Positions 1 to 9,434 of a DNA stretch of 64,000 nucleotides are shown one piece after another. Numbering within the stretch: position 1 is the stretch's first letter; the number at the start of each line of letters is the position of its first letter. The stretch is from the NCBI GenBank assembly GCA_018262855.1, contig JADFDO010000004.1, forward strand, positions 124,001-188,000. The letters run 5' to 3'. The notes beneath the pieces are model-generated. The model made no database searches. It had not been told where the DNA came from and worked only from the letters and a program-made list of their open reading frames with translations. Made by a program: the position numbers and the translations under genes. This DNA is from Methanolinea sp. (lineage in GTDB: Archaea; Halobacteriota; Methanomicrobia; Methanomicrobiales; Methanospirillaceae).

Positions 1-1
1 C

Positions 2-280
2 GTTGCTGGCGTTCACGAGGCTGACAGATCATTCTCGGTCGATGACCGGTGCACCTCCTGCGGAACCTGTGCAGAGGTCTGTCCCGTGGGGAACATCCGG
101 ATGGAAGGCGGCCACCCCACCTGGCTCCACCACTGCGAGCAGTGCTTGGCCTGCATCCATCTCTGCCCGACAGAGGCTATCCAGGCGGGTAAGAAAACCG
201 AAGGGCGGACACGATACCATCACCCCGGAATCGGAATTGAGGACCTCAAGGGACAATCAGGAAAACCTCCCTCAAAGTGA
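2..280 (+). CDS. C-terminal part of a 2x[4Fe-4S] ferredoxin-domain protein (partial)
   Basis: The reading frame is already open at the first bases and ends at 280, so only the last 92 residues are seen. Two ferredoxin cysteine motifs lie one after the other: CTSCGTCAEVCP and CEQCLACIHLCP, the signature of a protein carrying two [4Fe-4S] clusters for electron transfer. The tail after the second motif is short and basic. The arrangement fits the C-terminal ferredoxin half of EFR1-type flavodoxin-ferredoxin fusions common in methanogens, but the flavodoxin half would lie outside the window, so that identity is inference. A simple two-cluster ferredoxin is the alternative. Confidence 0.8.
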   Translation, partial: VAGVHEADRSFSVDDRCTSCGTCAEVCPVGNIRMEGGHPTWLHHCEQCLACIHLCPTEAIQAGKKTEGRTRYHHPGIGIEDLKGQSGKPPSK

Positions 281-380
281 CTGTCCGAGGGAGGTATTTT
301 TCCATGTACTTAGGATAGTACCTGCGAGTTGGTAGAACAAGGTTTAACAGAGAACAACAAGAATACGTCACTGTGACAGA

Positions 381-608
381 ATGGAGAGAAAAAAACCCGA
401 ATACTGGAAAAATCTGGGCAACGAATTCTTCCAGAAAGGGAGGTATCCTGTCGCAATGCGGTGTTTTATGAAAGCAATACACCTGAATCCCGGGTATGTG
501 GAGGCCTGGAATAACCTGGGTTTCACCTTGAAAAAATTGGGAAGAGATGAAGAGGCCATGCGGTGCAATGAAAAGGTGAAGGAATTAAAAAGGTCCTGGG
601 AACATTGA
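381..608 (+). CDS. small TPR-repeat protein
   Basis: This 75-residue protein consists of about two tetratricopeptide repeats. The first helix pair carries WKNLGNEFFQKGRYPVAMRCF and the second WNNLGFTLKKLGRDEEAM, with the usual W-LG-Y-A-F-A-P spacing and the helix-breaking NPG turn between them. TPR units bind peptides or partner proteins; nothing here shows which. There is no signal peptide, so it should be cytoplasmic. It stands alone between the ferredoxin gene and a convergent QueG-like gene. TPR-only mini-proteins are frequent in methanogens. Family call is firm, function unknown. Confidence 0.75.
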   Translation: MERKKPEYWKNLGNEFFQKGRYPVAMRCFMKAIHLNPGYVEAWNNLGFTLKKLGRDEEAMRCNEKVKELKRSWEH

Positions 609-652
609 TCGCCGGACCACCGCGTGATTTTTCTTCTCTTTTTTGCCAGTGA

Positions 653-1363
653 TTATCTCCTTTTTCCATGCGGGCATGCATACAGGCAAAGACCGCAGAC
701 CGCTACACCCTTCTCCTTCTCCATATCCCTGAAGTAACGGTCGCACAGTGAGGCATCGAAGCGGGCTTCCCGGGGCTCGTCCGGATCAAACATCCTGCCG
801 GAAAACGCTTCTTTGGGGCAGATATCGACGCATGCCATGCAGTCCCCGCAGCGTGGCTCCATCGGTACTCCGGTTGGTTCGAGCGGGGCATCGGTGAGCA
901 CGGTCACCCACCTGGCACGCGGACCATGATCCGGTGTCACCAGGAGGCAGCTCTTCCCGATCCATCCGAGCCCTGCAAGATGTGCAGCAAGCTTATGCGA
1001 GAAGACCGAGCGGATCTCCGGGTCATTCGTTCGTCTCGAGGCAGGGATCGGAAACGCATGATAGCTTCTCCTCTGGAGTTCTTGAGCAACACGGACCGCA
1101 ATCTGGTCGAGCATCTGGTTGAGGACCTCGTAGCCGTTATGCCGGTAGATGATGGCCCCCTCGGCATCGCCATCAGGTATAAGATCAACGAGGTCGTCAA
1201 GGATTCGCATGCCTATCGAAATAGCAAGGGGATACCGGGCGATCCGCTCTCCCCCCTGGCGTAGGATGAAATCCCGGGCAGTGCCGAGATCTGCCACTCC
1301 ATAGTAATCGGCGCCAAGGGAACGAGAGAGAGAACGGATGCGGATGTCGAGTTCCGGAGACAT
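653..1363 (-). CDS. QueG-like 4Fe-4S double-cluster protein
   Basis: The protein (236 aa) resembles the core of epoxyqueuosine reductase (COG1600). Visible landmarks are GWIGKSCLLVTPDHGPR near residue 135, the segment that in QueG lines the cobalamin site, then CGDCMACVDICP and, near the end, CGLCLYACP, the two [4Fe-4S] cluster motifs. QueG proteins are usually 310-380 aa and carry a HEAT-repeat tail for tRNA binding; this one stops right after the second cluster, so tRNA binding is doubtful. Archaea make archaeosine, not queuosine, hence the substrate is unknown. A corrinoid-dependent reductase of another compound is possible. ATG at 1363. Confidence 0.7.
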   Translation of the reverse strand: MSPELDIRIRSLSRSLGADYYGVADLGTARDFILRQGGERIARYPLAISIGMRILDDLVDLIPDGDAEGAIIYRHNGYEVLNQMLDQIAVRVAQELQRRSYHAFPIPASRRTNDPEIRSVFSHKLAAHLAGLGWIGKSCLLVTPDHGPRARWVTVLTDAPLEPTGVPMEPRCGDCMACVDICPKEAFSGRMFDPDEPREARFDASLCDRYFRDMEKEKGVAVCGLCLYACPHGKRR

Positions 1364-1516
1364 GATAGTGGAATGTAACCTGGCAGGGATTTGTCAGTAT
1401 CGGAGTGTCCTTCGATTCAGGGACATGAACACCACACATCACATCCATCGTGCCCCGTTGATCCCGGTTAAATATAATGGAGCCCATATTTCCGTGCACG
1501 GCATACGGAATGGCTT

Positions 1517-1780
1517 ATGATGAAAACAAGGGATATTGTGAAAAAACTCTGGGACGAAACAGGACGTGGGAACCTCGCGATCTGGGACGATGGCACCATC
1601 ACGGTGGTGCCGAAAGACTATCCTGGAGAATCCGGCGGGAAAAAACCGGTGGCTATCCTCAAGCCCATCGTCCTTGTGAACAAGTACGATTTTCTCGACT
1701 TTGCGCTCGCTGATGAAGAACTGCTCACCACAATCGAGGATGCCATCCGTGCGGGCGGTGGCCAGGTGACAAGGGACTGA
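1517..1780 (+). CDS. conserved-looking small protein of unknown function
   Basis: An 87-residue soluble protein beginning MMKTRDIVKKLWDETGRGNL, with a predicted alpha/beta pattern: a helix, a short strand pair around ITVVPKDYPG and a C-terminal helix (EELLTTIEDAIRAGGG). Two ATGs (1517 and 1520) are possible. It is the only sensible open frame here; the 179-codon frame on the opposite strand looks like its shadow. I recognise no family, and neighbours (QueG-like protein, permease) do not form an operon with it. Confidence 0.5.
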   Translation: MMKTRDIVKKLWDETGRGNLAIWDDGTITVVPKDYPGESGGKKPVAILKPIVLVNKYDFLDFALADEELLTTIEDAIRAGGGQVTRD

Positions 1781-2126
1781 AGAATTAACGCTATAAGAAA
1801 TCCTTTTCTTCCATGCCTTCTTCAATACGGTTTCTCCCACCCGGTCATACCTGGCTCCTTTGAGGGGTGTGTGCAGGTACTTCTGCAGGCTCAACGGTGT
1901 GACCGAACGATCACCAGAGTCTCCCGCGGAATAATCCCCTGTGCGAATCCGCTCACCTTTTTTATATGAAATTTGCATCCGCGATTTTCATTATGAATTT
2001 CTTATTTCTCGATGGGGATTATGTGATTTTAATACGGCGTTATTTCCGGATTCCTAACAACATCGGGCGACCTTTCACAACGGTTATGTGGGAGGATAGG
2101 GAACTAATAAGGAGGCAGGCTTTCAA
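1781..2126. other. 346-bp gene-free stretch upstream of the permease gene
   Basis: No credible open frame was found. It holds a TATA-like element on the plus strand (TTTTTATATG near 1957-1966) and ends in a strong ribosome site, AAGGAGG at about 2109-2115, which serves the TTG start at 2127. The first half is T/C-rich and may end transcription of the upstream small gene. No tRNA or obvious RNA fold was recognised. Confidence 0.4.
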
Positions 2127-3725
2127 TTGCATTCCACATTCCTGTTTTTCCTGGCGGTATTGCCTATATTGGTCATATTTACCGGAATCGTGTTCCTGAA
2201 ACGATCGGGTATCCTGATGGCAGTGACCGGGTGGATCATCACCATGATAATGGCGATTGCATTCTTCAACACCTCGCCTGCAATTGCGCTGTATGCAACG
2301 CTCGCCGGGATCCTCGCATCCTTTGGAATCTCCCTGATGGTCCTCTTCACGATCCTGCAGGTTACAATGATGGACCTTACAGGAGCAATACAGATCATCT
2401 CGAACAAAATCAGGTCAATTGCCGCGGAGCGGTACGAACAGATCATGATTCTGAACGTCGGGTTTGGGTCCTTCCTCGTCTCGATCGGGGCAACCCCGGT
2501 TACGATGCTTCCCCCTATCATGATGGCACTAGGGTTCTCCCCCCTTGCATCCGTGGCACTCCCTTGTCTCGGGTATGATCCACTCACCTCCTTCTCTCTC
2601 CTTGCGGTCCCGATCACGCTCCCTGCCGCGGTATTCGGGTTTGATGCAGTCATCATGGGGACCCAGGTGGCACTCTTTCTCCCCATTATCTCCACAGGTC
2701 TCTCGCTCGGGATGCTTTGGGTTGCAGATGGCATCAGTGGTATACAAAAGGGCTGGATCCCTGCAGTCCTCGCAGGAACCTCCCTTGGTATCTCCTCCAT
2801 TGCATTCGTGAATATTCTCCCCTCATCCGCAATCGGGCTTGTGGGTGTATTCTCCGGGCTCGTAACGATAATTATCCTCTTCCTGTACCGGATGCTGAAG
2901 GGAGACCGGGTTAGGCGGGAGATCGGTGAGACAGAAAAGTCCCGGCCGAACGCTCCCAATCCCTCTCTGATGCCGCTCTGGAAGGCTGTTCTGCCCTGGG
3001 TTCTTCTCGTGATCCTTGTCGTGATCATCAGCATCCCGCATATCCAGTCAGGTCTCTACAACCTGCTCGGGGAGTTGCAGGTCATTCACATCGTCGCAAA
3101 CAAGGTTGTTGACCTGAAACTCATGAACCAGGCGTATTTCTGGGTTGTAGTGAGCACCCTTCTTGCTGCGCCTTTCCTGGTCAGGTCAAGGGACGAGGGA
3201 ACAAAGATCCTCCGTCTCTGGATGAAACGTGCCTGGGCCCCGACGATTGCAACCGCATTCTTCTTCGCAATCGCGTATGTGATGGACTGGTCAGGCCAGA
3301 CAGTCATCAACAACACCCTTATGCTGGGTCCGGGTGCTGCCGAACTTAACATGAATGCTGTCATTGGGCTGACCCTTGCAATGACCTTCGGGATCGCATT
3401 CCCTGTAATTAGCCCACTCCTCGGCGTATTCGGAGCTTTTGTCTCTGGGAGCGAGACATCATCGAATGTAATGTTTTATGGGATTCTTCAGAAAGCAACC
3501 GCCGCCCTTTCGCTCGACTTCACGAAAGTGTATGCAGCTCACATGGTGGCAGGGGGGATTGCATCAGGGATAGCCCCGGCCAAGATCATCAATGCAGCTG
3601 CGGTCATAGACCATTCCGCGATCGAAGGGGATGTGATAAAGAAATCAGCCGTGGTAGTGATATCTCTCGCCCTCCTGACGTCAGCTCTCCTCATCTTGTT
3701 CCTGGTCCTGAATCTCTCCGGGTGA
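2127..3725 (+). CDS. L-lactate permease (LctP) family transporter
   Basis: A 532-residue polytopic membrane protein with about twelve to fourteen hydrophobic segments. The N-terminal block (LAVLPILVIFTGIVFL), the segment VGFGSFLVSIGATPVTMLPP and the later WSGQTVINNTLMLG and FGAFVSGSETSSNVMF are laid out as in LctP/GlcA proton-coupled lactate or glycolate permeases (usual length about 530-560 aa). A TTG start at 2127 is chosen because AAGGAGG lies about ten bases upstream and no ATG/GTG is better placed. It is transcribed alone; no lactate dehydrogenase lies nearby, so the physiological substrate is inferred only from the family. Confidence 0.85.
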   Translation: MHSTFLFFLAVLPILVIFTGIVFLKRSGILMAVTGWIITMIMAIAFFNTSPAIALYATLAGILASFGISLMVLFTILQVTMMDLTGAIQIISNKIRSIAAERYEQIMILNVGFGSFLVSIGATPVTMLPPIMMALGFSPLASVALPCLGYDPLTSFSLLAVPITLPAAVFGFDAVIMGTQVALFLPIISTGLSLGMLWVADGISGIQKGWIPAVLAGTSLGISSIAFVNILPSSAIGLVGVFSGLVTIIILFLYRMLKGDRVRREIGETEKSRPNAPNPSLMPLWKAVLPWVLLVILVVIISIPHIQSGLYNLLGELQVIHIVANKVVDLKLMNQAYFWVVVSTLLAAPFLVRSRDEGTKILRLWMKRAWAPTIATAFFFAIAYVMDWSGQTVINNTLMLGPGAAELNMNAVIGLTLAMTFGIAFPVISPLLGVFGAFVSGSETSSNVMFYGILQKATAALSLDFTKVYAAHMVAGGIASGIAPAKIINAAAVIDHSAIEGDVIKKSAVVVISLALLTSALLILFLVLNLSG

Positions 3726-3758
3726 TACGGGGAGATCCACTGTCCGGCAAGTCTTTTT

Positions 3759-4517
3759 CTAATCGTTGTATTTTGCATAGAGCCGGTGGGCAACGAACTG
3801 GAAGATACTAAAGAAGACCACGAGCATCACCACATCAAAAAGAGGGAAAAAGAATGCCGTATGCCCGTAGGCCGCCTGGATCAGGTCATTGCCATACGTG
3901 AGCGGGGAGAGGTACGCAATCCACGCTCCTAGAGGCGGCATGGCATCGAGGGGTATGAATGTCCCGGAGACGAAGATGAGCGGAAGGCGAACGAGGTTGA
4001 GCATTGACATGATATCCCCGGGGCTCTCGGTCGGATACGCAGCAAAAAGGGTCCCCATTGTCGAGAACACTATTGCTGTAAGGAGCATTCCGACTATCAA
4101 GGCGAGTGGGAAGACGATGGTCGTTTTGAATGCAATGATTCCAACGATGAGCGGAACAAGTGCGATCCCGATACTGTAGAGAAAACCACTCAGGCTCTCA
4201 CCTATAACGATTGCATGGAGAGAGACCGGGGCCGAGAGCAACCGCTCAAAGGTCTTCGTTCTCCTCTCGATGGGGATGGAGACCGGCTCGATTGTTGAAG
4301 AAGAGAAGAGGAGTGTCACTGAGATGAGACCGGGGATCAGGTAGCCGAGCGGAACGTTCTTTCCCGCTGCAAACGCGAGGAACATGAAGAGGGGGAAGAG
4401 GAGACCAGAGACGATGATATTCGGCTTTAAGTAGTAGATAATCATGTCCTTCTTTGCGATCGCCCACGCTGCGACCGCTTCGGCGGTGAGCTGGTCTTTG
4501 TCGAACTCGGCATTCAT
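3759..4517 (-). CDS. ABC-2 type exporter, membrane subunit
   Basis: The 252-residue protein has a cytoplasmic N-terminal stretch and six hydrophobic segments, with the ABC-2 family hallmark around LVRLPLIFVSGTFIPLDAMP followed by LSPLTYGNDLIQAAY. ABC-2 permeases form the transmembrane half of drug, lipid or polysaccharide exporters. The start ATG overlaps the stop of the upstream ATPase gene by 4 bp (ATGA), so both are translated together and probably form one complex. The substrate cannot be read from sequence. Confidence 0.9.
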   Translation of the reverse strand: MNAEFDKDQLTAEAVAAWAIAKKDMIIYYLKPNIIVSGLLFPLFMFLAFAAGKNVPLGYLIPGLISVTLLFSSSTIEPVSIPIERRTKTFERLLSAPVSLHAIVIGESLSGFLYSIGIALVPLIVGIIAFKTTIVFPLALIVGMLLTAIVFSTMGTLFAAYPTESPGDIMSMLNLVRLPLIFVSGTFIPLDAMPPLGAWIAYLSPLTYGNDLIQAAYGHTAFFFPLFDVVMLVVFFSIFQFVAHRLYAKYND

Positions 4518-5467
4518 GGGAATCCGCCTTCCCTGTTCCGCCGCTCGATTCCGGTAAGCCGGATGAAGACATCCTCGAGCGTCGGCCCGAGGGTGGTCGC
4601 GCTGACCACACGGTTCTGGTGGGAATCCGCATACAACATGATTTCCCTTAAGAGCGCCCCGGGATCCTCTGTGTAGAGCCTGACCTTATCTCCGACCTTC
4701 CGGACTTCACTCACCATGGGGAGATTCTCCATGTCATCGAGTATCTTTGCGCTACCCTGCTCGAATGCCACCTCAACCGACTGGACGCTCTGGATGGTCT
4801 TTTTCAAACGCTCCGGTGAATCGATGGCGGCAATCCGGCCTCTGTTGATGATGGCAACGCGGTCACAGGCCAGGTTTGCTTCCTCGATATTATGAGTGGT
4901 CAGAAACACCGTCACCCCCTTCTCGGTCAGGGTCTGGAGCACATCCCTGATGATCAGGTTGCTCTGGACATCGAGGCCCGATGTCGGTTCGTCAAGGAAG
5001 AGGAGGCGTGGATCGTTGATCAGCCCCATCGCAAGGGTAAGACGGCGTTTCATCCCCTTCGAAAATCCCTTGACCCGGCTTGCACGCCGGTCCCAGAGGC
5101 CGAAGATCTCGAGAAGTTCTTTTCCGCGTTCCTCGCGATCTTGCTTCCCGACATGATAGAGCTCCCCGGCGAACATCATGTTCTGCCATGCGGTGATGTC
5201 ATCGTAGATGTTCGAGGTCTCATACACGATGCCCATCTGCTTCCGGGCCCTGATGGTATCCCTGACGATATCTCTCCCGAAGATGGAGGCAGATCCTCCT
5301 GTCGGGGTCGTAATTCCGGTCAGGATACGGATTGTGGTGGTCTTGCCGGCGCCGTTCGGCCCGAGGTAACCGAAGACTTCGCCTGTTTCAACGGAAAAAC
5401 TGACGTGGTCGAGAGCGAGGATCTCACCAAACCTCTTCTCTAAATCGGTCACCTCGATGGCATGCAT
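4514..5467 (-). CDS. ABC-2 type exporter, ATP-binding subunit
   Basis: A 317-residue ABC ATPase. Walker A is GPNGAGKTTT near residue 38, the signature motif is a degenerate variant (KGFSKGMKRR in place of LSGGQ) and Walker B is LLFLDEPTSGLD, followed by the switch His in TTHNIEEA. The C-terminal 90 residues after the ATPase core match the DrrA/CcmA type extension that docks on ABC-2 permeases. KGFSKG-type signatures are normal for this daunorubicin-resistance-like subfamily. First gene of a two-gene operon with the permease at 3759-4517. Confidence 0.92.
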   Translation of the reverse strand: MHAIEVTDLEKRFGEILALDHVSFSVETGEVFGYLGPNGAGKTTTIRILTGITTPTGGSASIFGRDIVRDTIRARKQMGIVYETSNIYDDITAWQNMMFAGELYHVGKQDREERGKELLEIFGLWDRRASRVKGFSKGMKRRLTLAMGLINDPRLLFLDEPTSGLDVQSNLIIRDVLQTLTEKGVTVFLTTHNIEEANLACDRVAIINRGRIAAIDSPERLKKTIQSVQSVEVAFEQGSAKILDDMENLPMVSEVRKVGDKVRLYTEDPGALLREIMLYADSHQNRVVSATTLGPTLEDVFIRLTGIERRNREGGFP

Positions 5468-5627
5468 GGAACAATCTCTTATGAAATACTTCCCAGTGTC
5501 AGTGATAAGAGAATGGACAAGATAAGAGTTTCACAGCGGGGATACTAGGAAGAGGAACATGCCGTAGATGAAGAGACCCCAATTTAAATCAAAAGGGATG
5601 AGAAATGAATTCTGGATCAGGCCTCTC

Positions 5628-6515
5628 TCACCCGACCACAGGGAGGCCCGGGCAATTGCAGTCGCTCACAAGGCCCGCGTCCATTCCCCTTTTAAACCAC
5701 GAGACTCGCTGAGCCGAGGACCCATGGGTGAAGCTGTCCGGCACGACGTATCCCTGGTACTGCATCTGGAGCGTGTCATCACCGACAGCACTTGCCGCGT
5801 TCATGGCTTCCTCGAGATCGCCTGATTCAAGGATCAGGTCATTGTACATGGCCTGCTTGGCCCATACACCGGCATAGCAGTCGGCCTGGAGCTCGAGTGC
5901 CACAGAGAGCTCGTTTGCATCTGCCTCGGAGAGGGAGCGTGTTTTCCTGTCAACGTACTCAATGGTCCCGAGGAGATTCTGAACGTGGTGCCCGATCTCG
6001 TGGGATATCACATAAGCCTGGGCGAAATCGCCGGGTGCGTGGTACTCTTGCTGCAGTGCATAAAAGAAATCGAGGTCGAGGTAAACCTTCTCATCAGCGG
6101 GGCAGTAGAATGGCCCCACTGCTGCGCTTGCCTGTCCACATGCTGAATCAACGTATCCAGTGTAGAGGACAAGTTTTGGTTCACGGTAGGTCTTCCCAAG
6201 TTGGTCCTCGAAGATCGTGGCCCAAGTGGTCTCCGTATCGCCAAGTACGAGTGCCACGTTGTCCGCAAGCTCATCCTGTTGTACGCTGGTGAGCTGGGAC
6301 TGGTATCCGGACGAATCCGAGGTATAGTCAGTTCCACCGATGATCTGTCCAGGGTCGACACCCATGGCCACCGCAAGGACAAGGACCAGGATGAGTCCGA
6401 GTCCCCCGATTCCAGTCGCTTTGCCCCCTGGAATCCCCGAAGATCTCCCCATGGAAATTCCCGAGGATCTCCGGTCCTCAATATTGGTACTCCGTCGCTC
6501 TGTCCGCCACCTCAT
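5628..6515 (-). CDS. YpfJ/KPN_02809-type neutral zinc metallopeptidase
   Basis: The protein (295 aa) has a basic N terminus, one membrane segment (residues about 38-52, GLGLILVLVLAVAMGV) and a large outer domain. The zinc protease motif HEIGHHVQN is present near residue 169, with the downstream glutamate region LQADCYAGVWA, where the Glu-Leu-Gln-Ala-Asp-Cys stretch is typical of this family. It contains the family's opening RRSxNIEDRR-like sequence. Expected to be a membrane-anchored peptidase facing outward. Monocistronic. Physiological substrate unknown. Confidence 0.88.
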   Translation of the reverse strand: MRWRTERRSTNIEDRRSSGISMGRSSGIPGGKATGIGGLGLILVLVLAVAMGVDPGQIIGGTDYTSDSSGYQSQLTSVQQDELADNVALVLGDTETTWATIFEDQLGKTYREPKLVLYTGYVDSACGQASAAVGPFYCPADEKVYLDLDFFYALQQEYHAPGDFAQAYVISHEIGHHVQNLLGTIEYVDRKTRSLSEADANELSVALELQADCYAGVWAKQAMYNDLILESGDLEEAMNAASAVGDDTLQMQYQGYVVPDSFTHGSSAQRVSWFKRGMDAGLVSDCNCPGLPVVG

Positions 6516-6798
6516 ATCTCAAGAACCCCCAATGAAATCACTGTCATGAATCCTGTAACTTCCTTCATGTTCCTGTCATGCTGGAAAGTCCCGTATTCGT
6601 TGCTGAAATTCTCCCCAGAATCCATCACACATGATCCCGTACCTTTCGAATGTGGAGGGTTCGGAAAAATACTTTCCGGAACAGTCATGGTGATCCTGAT
6701 CATGGTATTGGTCAGACGCAGCCAGAACCTGTGAAAGACTACATGCCGGGGATATCAACGTTGATGGTGGCAAAAAACAATGCATGTGTGGAAAAACC

Positions 6799-7512
6799 TC
6801 ACCAGTCCTTCTTCATCGCCTCTGCTTTCAATTTCTTCGGCATCAGTTCGATTGCATACCGGAGCGCTGTCCGGGGCATCTCCTTCTTGTGCGCAAGGAC
6901 AAACGAGAATACATCATCAGTATGTTTCCGGCTTGCTTCCTTGAGGAGCCACCCGTATCCTTTCTGAACCATATCGTCGCTGTCGGTCAGCAGAAGGGTG
7001 GCGATCTCCAGTGATTCATCGAGGAACCTGCCGTGTTTTGCCGGGATGATGAGGGAGACCGCGGCTGCCCTCCTCATCCAGCGGTTCTCCGACTTCGTCC
7101 ATCGTTTCAGCTCATCTATATATTCTGGATACGTATCGATGAAGTCGCCCATAGTATGGTTGCAGAATCCGTCGCAGGATGCCCAGTTGGTAATGTAAGT
7201 ATCGATCCACTGCCGGAACACTGCAATATCCTCTCGTTCATACCGTCCTGAGAGGCGGTAAGTCCACTCAGACACGATGAAGGACTCCTCCATGTATCCA
7301 GAGCGGTAGAGTTCCTCGCAGAGTGCGAAGATCTCCTGTTTGTCACGCAACTTGATCTCCTTCCAGTAGGTCTTTGCTATTGCAATGACCGTTGCCGTTC
7401 TCATCCCGTAGCATGAAATAGGCTCCTTGAAAAATCGCTGCGAGGTCTTTTGAATCTCGGGGTCGGCGTGGTTGTTGAGTTCCTGGCGGATGCTCTCGAT
7501 GACAGGATCCAT
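6799..7512 (-). CDS. AlkD-type DNA alkylation repair protein
   Basis: A 237-residue all-helical protein of the HEAT-like AlkC/AlkD DNA glycosylase superfamily, which removes positively charged alkylated bases. Visible marks are YGMRTATVIAIAKTYWKEIK near residue 35, the NWASCDGFCNHTMGDF block near residue 110 and the WMRRAAAVSLIIPAKHGR repeat near residue 145, ending with MVQKGYGWLLKEASRK. The Asp in the ASCDGF segment corresponds to the region of the catalytic-site Asp of AlkD. Length matches the family (220-240 aa). Stand-alone gene. Confidence 0.88.
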   Translation of the reverse strand: MDPVIESIRQELNNHADPEIQKTSQRFFKEPISCYGMRTATVIAIAKTYWKEIKLRDKQEIFALCEELYRSGYMEESFIVSEWTYRLSGRYEREDIAVFRQWIDTYITNWASCDGFCNHTMGDFIDTYPEYIDELKRWTKSENRWMRRAAAVSLIIPAKHGRFLDESLEIATLLLTDSDDMVQKGYGWLLKEASRKHTDDVFSFVLAHKKEMPRTALRYAIELMPKKLKAEAMKKDW

Positions 7513-7697
7513 GCCTCAACTATGAATCGGGATGAGGAATAAGGAATGTGGCATGCAGGGGGCGAATATATATGTAGGGGATATGTTGGTGATCTCAAAC
7601 CACAGACCGGTCTCTAGATTCGGGAAAATATGGAAAATGCCAAGAAACTGGCAGGGAGCCAATCCGGGTCCAGTCAGGGACGCTGGGGCCCTCTGCT

Positions 7698-9434
7698 TCA
7701 GGATAACCCCTTTGCAGGGAATCTGTACATACCTTCGGGAACGATAATCTCGAACCGTGCACCTTTTCCGGTCTCGCCGGTCTCCCTTATGGAAATCCCG
7801 GTAATGGAGAGGATCTCCCGCACGAGGAACAATCCAAATCCTTCCTTATTCAAGAATTGCCGTTCGAATATCCTTTCTTTGTCTTCCGGAGGAATGCCAG
7901 GACCGTTATCCTCCACAAAAACAGTGATGCCGTCACTCTCTTTACGATATTTCAGGGTGACCATGTCAGCCCCGCCACCGTGCTGGATGACGTTTTTCAT
8001 CAGCTCGTAAAAAACATTTTCGAGCAGAGGATCCGCATATATCTCAAGGCCATCGAGTTTCACCGTTCGTGAAATTCTGGTGAAATCCAGGTGGGAGATC
8101 GCATAAAGAAATACCGAATTTACATCCTGCCATTTTGGCTCGTTGATCCCAAGCTGCTGGTAATTTTTCGCAAACCGGAGCGAATTCTCGATCGAATCCA
8201 GGGTTTCCTGTCCTTTTTGTAGATATGCATGCCCAGTCTCGCTGCATCCTGCATCTTTCGCAAGATCAAGTAATCCATTCAATGAAAAGATACCGTTCTG
8301 GAGTTCCTGGAACGTAAGGGTATTCAGGAGGGTCAGCTTTTTCCTTGCCTGGGTAAGAGTCTGCTGGGTCTTCCCGAGCTCATCATAATTCGATCGAAGC
8401 TCTTCTCCAATGGCTGCCATCTCCTCGTACGCTGCCTGAAGCTCCTCGTTCTTTCGTACCAGTTCCTTCTCAGCCTGCGCCCGGCTGGCTATCTCAGAAC
8501 GCAGGTCTTCATTCTGCCGGGAGATCTCGGCGGTTTTCTTCTGGACTTCTCTCTTCAGCACCACACTCATAACCACAAAAAGGATGATCAGGACGATTGC
8601 AAGCCCGAGGCCCCACCAGAGATAATACGGCATGGTCCAGTGTGCTTCCATGCCAAACCATTTCTGCATTGTCTGGCTGTAATACGAAGAGGGATCGCTC
8701 TTACCGGCGGCCAGATAGCGATCGGTTGCCGCCAGGATATCCTGGTTCTTTCCTTTCGAAACCGCAAATCCGAGTGCGGTGGGATTGAAGAGAATATTTG
8801 TTTCCACGAGGTTGTATTTATTTGCAGATTCCTTGCCTGCAATATTAAATGCCACAACGGCATCTGCGTGTTCCGCGGAAGCACCGGCAAAAAGCTCGTC
8901 AAGCGTATTGAATTCGACATACAGGGGATTGATATCGAATTTTCTCGCATAATCCCGGAATGCGATTGCATTGATATCACCTTTGAGTACTGCAACGCGT
9001 TTGCCGTCGAGGTCAAGAATTGTATTCATCCCTGATTCGGGAGGTGCATAGACCTGCGACCATACCGAGATCGCCGGTTCATGACTGAAATCATAGAAGT
9101 TCTCGCGTTCTGGTGTCGAAGTCACCGACATCAGGAGATCGACCTGGCCTGAGGAGAGGCGTTCCCAGCTCTCCGAAAGTGTGCCGGGAACCCATATGAG
9201 GTTCCACCCCTCCTTTGAGGCGACATCCTGAATCAGATCAACAAAGAGCCCTGCTGGTTTTCCCTGAGAATCAGTGTAGACCGAAGGAGGAATTTGCTGG
9301 AGTGCCACCCTGACATCTCGTCCGGCAGCCGCAGGCTGTAAGAGTGAGAGCGCAAGAAATGCAAGAAATGCTAGCAGAATGATTCTTCTAGCGCTAGGAG
9401 ATGTTTTTCCAGAAAGAACTGAAGGAATCTTCAT
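7698..9434 (-). CDS. sensor histidine kinase-like protein with periplasmic-type SBP domain, phospho-acceptor His missing
   Basis: The 578-residue protein has a signal/anchor segment (residues 17-37), an extracellular bacterial-type solute-binding domain of the SBP_bac_3 family (about 40-265), one membrane helix (about 275-295), a coiled coil (about 300-365), a dimerisation region and a HATPase_c domain (about 445-570). The ATPase has its N box (ELMKNVIQHG), G1 (DNGPGIP) and G2 (GFGLFLVREI). In the dimerisation helix the expected His-Asp is replaced: LTFQELQNG stands where the kinase at 26010-28193 has ITRHDIINQ. It therefore seems able to bind ATP and a small ligand such as an amino acid, but probably cannot autophosphorylate normally. 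No response regulator adjoins it. Confidence 0.85.
   Translation of the reverse strand: MKIPSVLSGKTSPSARRIILLAFLAFLALSLLQPAAAGRDVRVALQQIPPSVYTDSQGKPAGLFVDLIQDVASKEGWNLIWVPGTLSESWERLSSGQVDLLMSVTSTPERENFYDFSHEPAISVWSQVYAPPESGMNTILDLDGKRVAVLKGDINAIAFRDYARKFDINPLYVEFNTLDELFAGASAEHADAVVAFNIAGKESANKYNLVETNILFNPTALGFAVSKGKNQDILAATDRYLAAGKSDPSSYYSQTMQKWFGMEAHWTMPYYLWWGLGLAIVLIILFVVMSVVLKREVQKKTAEISRQNEDLRSEIASRAQAEKELVRKNEELQAAYEEMAAIGEELRSNYDELGKTQQTLTQARKKLTLLNTLTFQELQNGIFSLNGLLDLAKDAGCSETGHAYLQKGQETLDSIENSLRFAKNYQQLGINEPKWQDVNSVFLYAISHLDFTRISRTVKLDGLEIYADPLLENVFYELMKNVIQHGGGADMVTLKYRKESDGITVFVEDNGPGIPPEDKERIFERQFLNKEGFGLFLVREILSITGISIRETGETGKGARFEIIVPEGMYRFPAKGLS

Noticed and set aside
1439-1978. 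179-codon minus-strand frame
   Set aside because: Mostly antisense to the 87-residue gene at 1517 and rich in rare composition; no domain.
2123-3034. 303-codon minus-strand frame
   Set aside because: Antisense of the lactate permease gene, whose membrane helices and ribosome site are clear.
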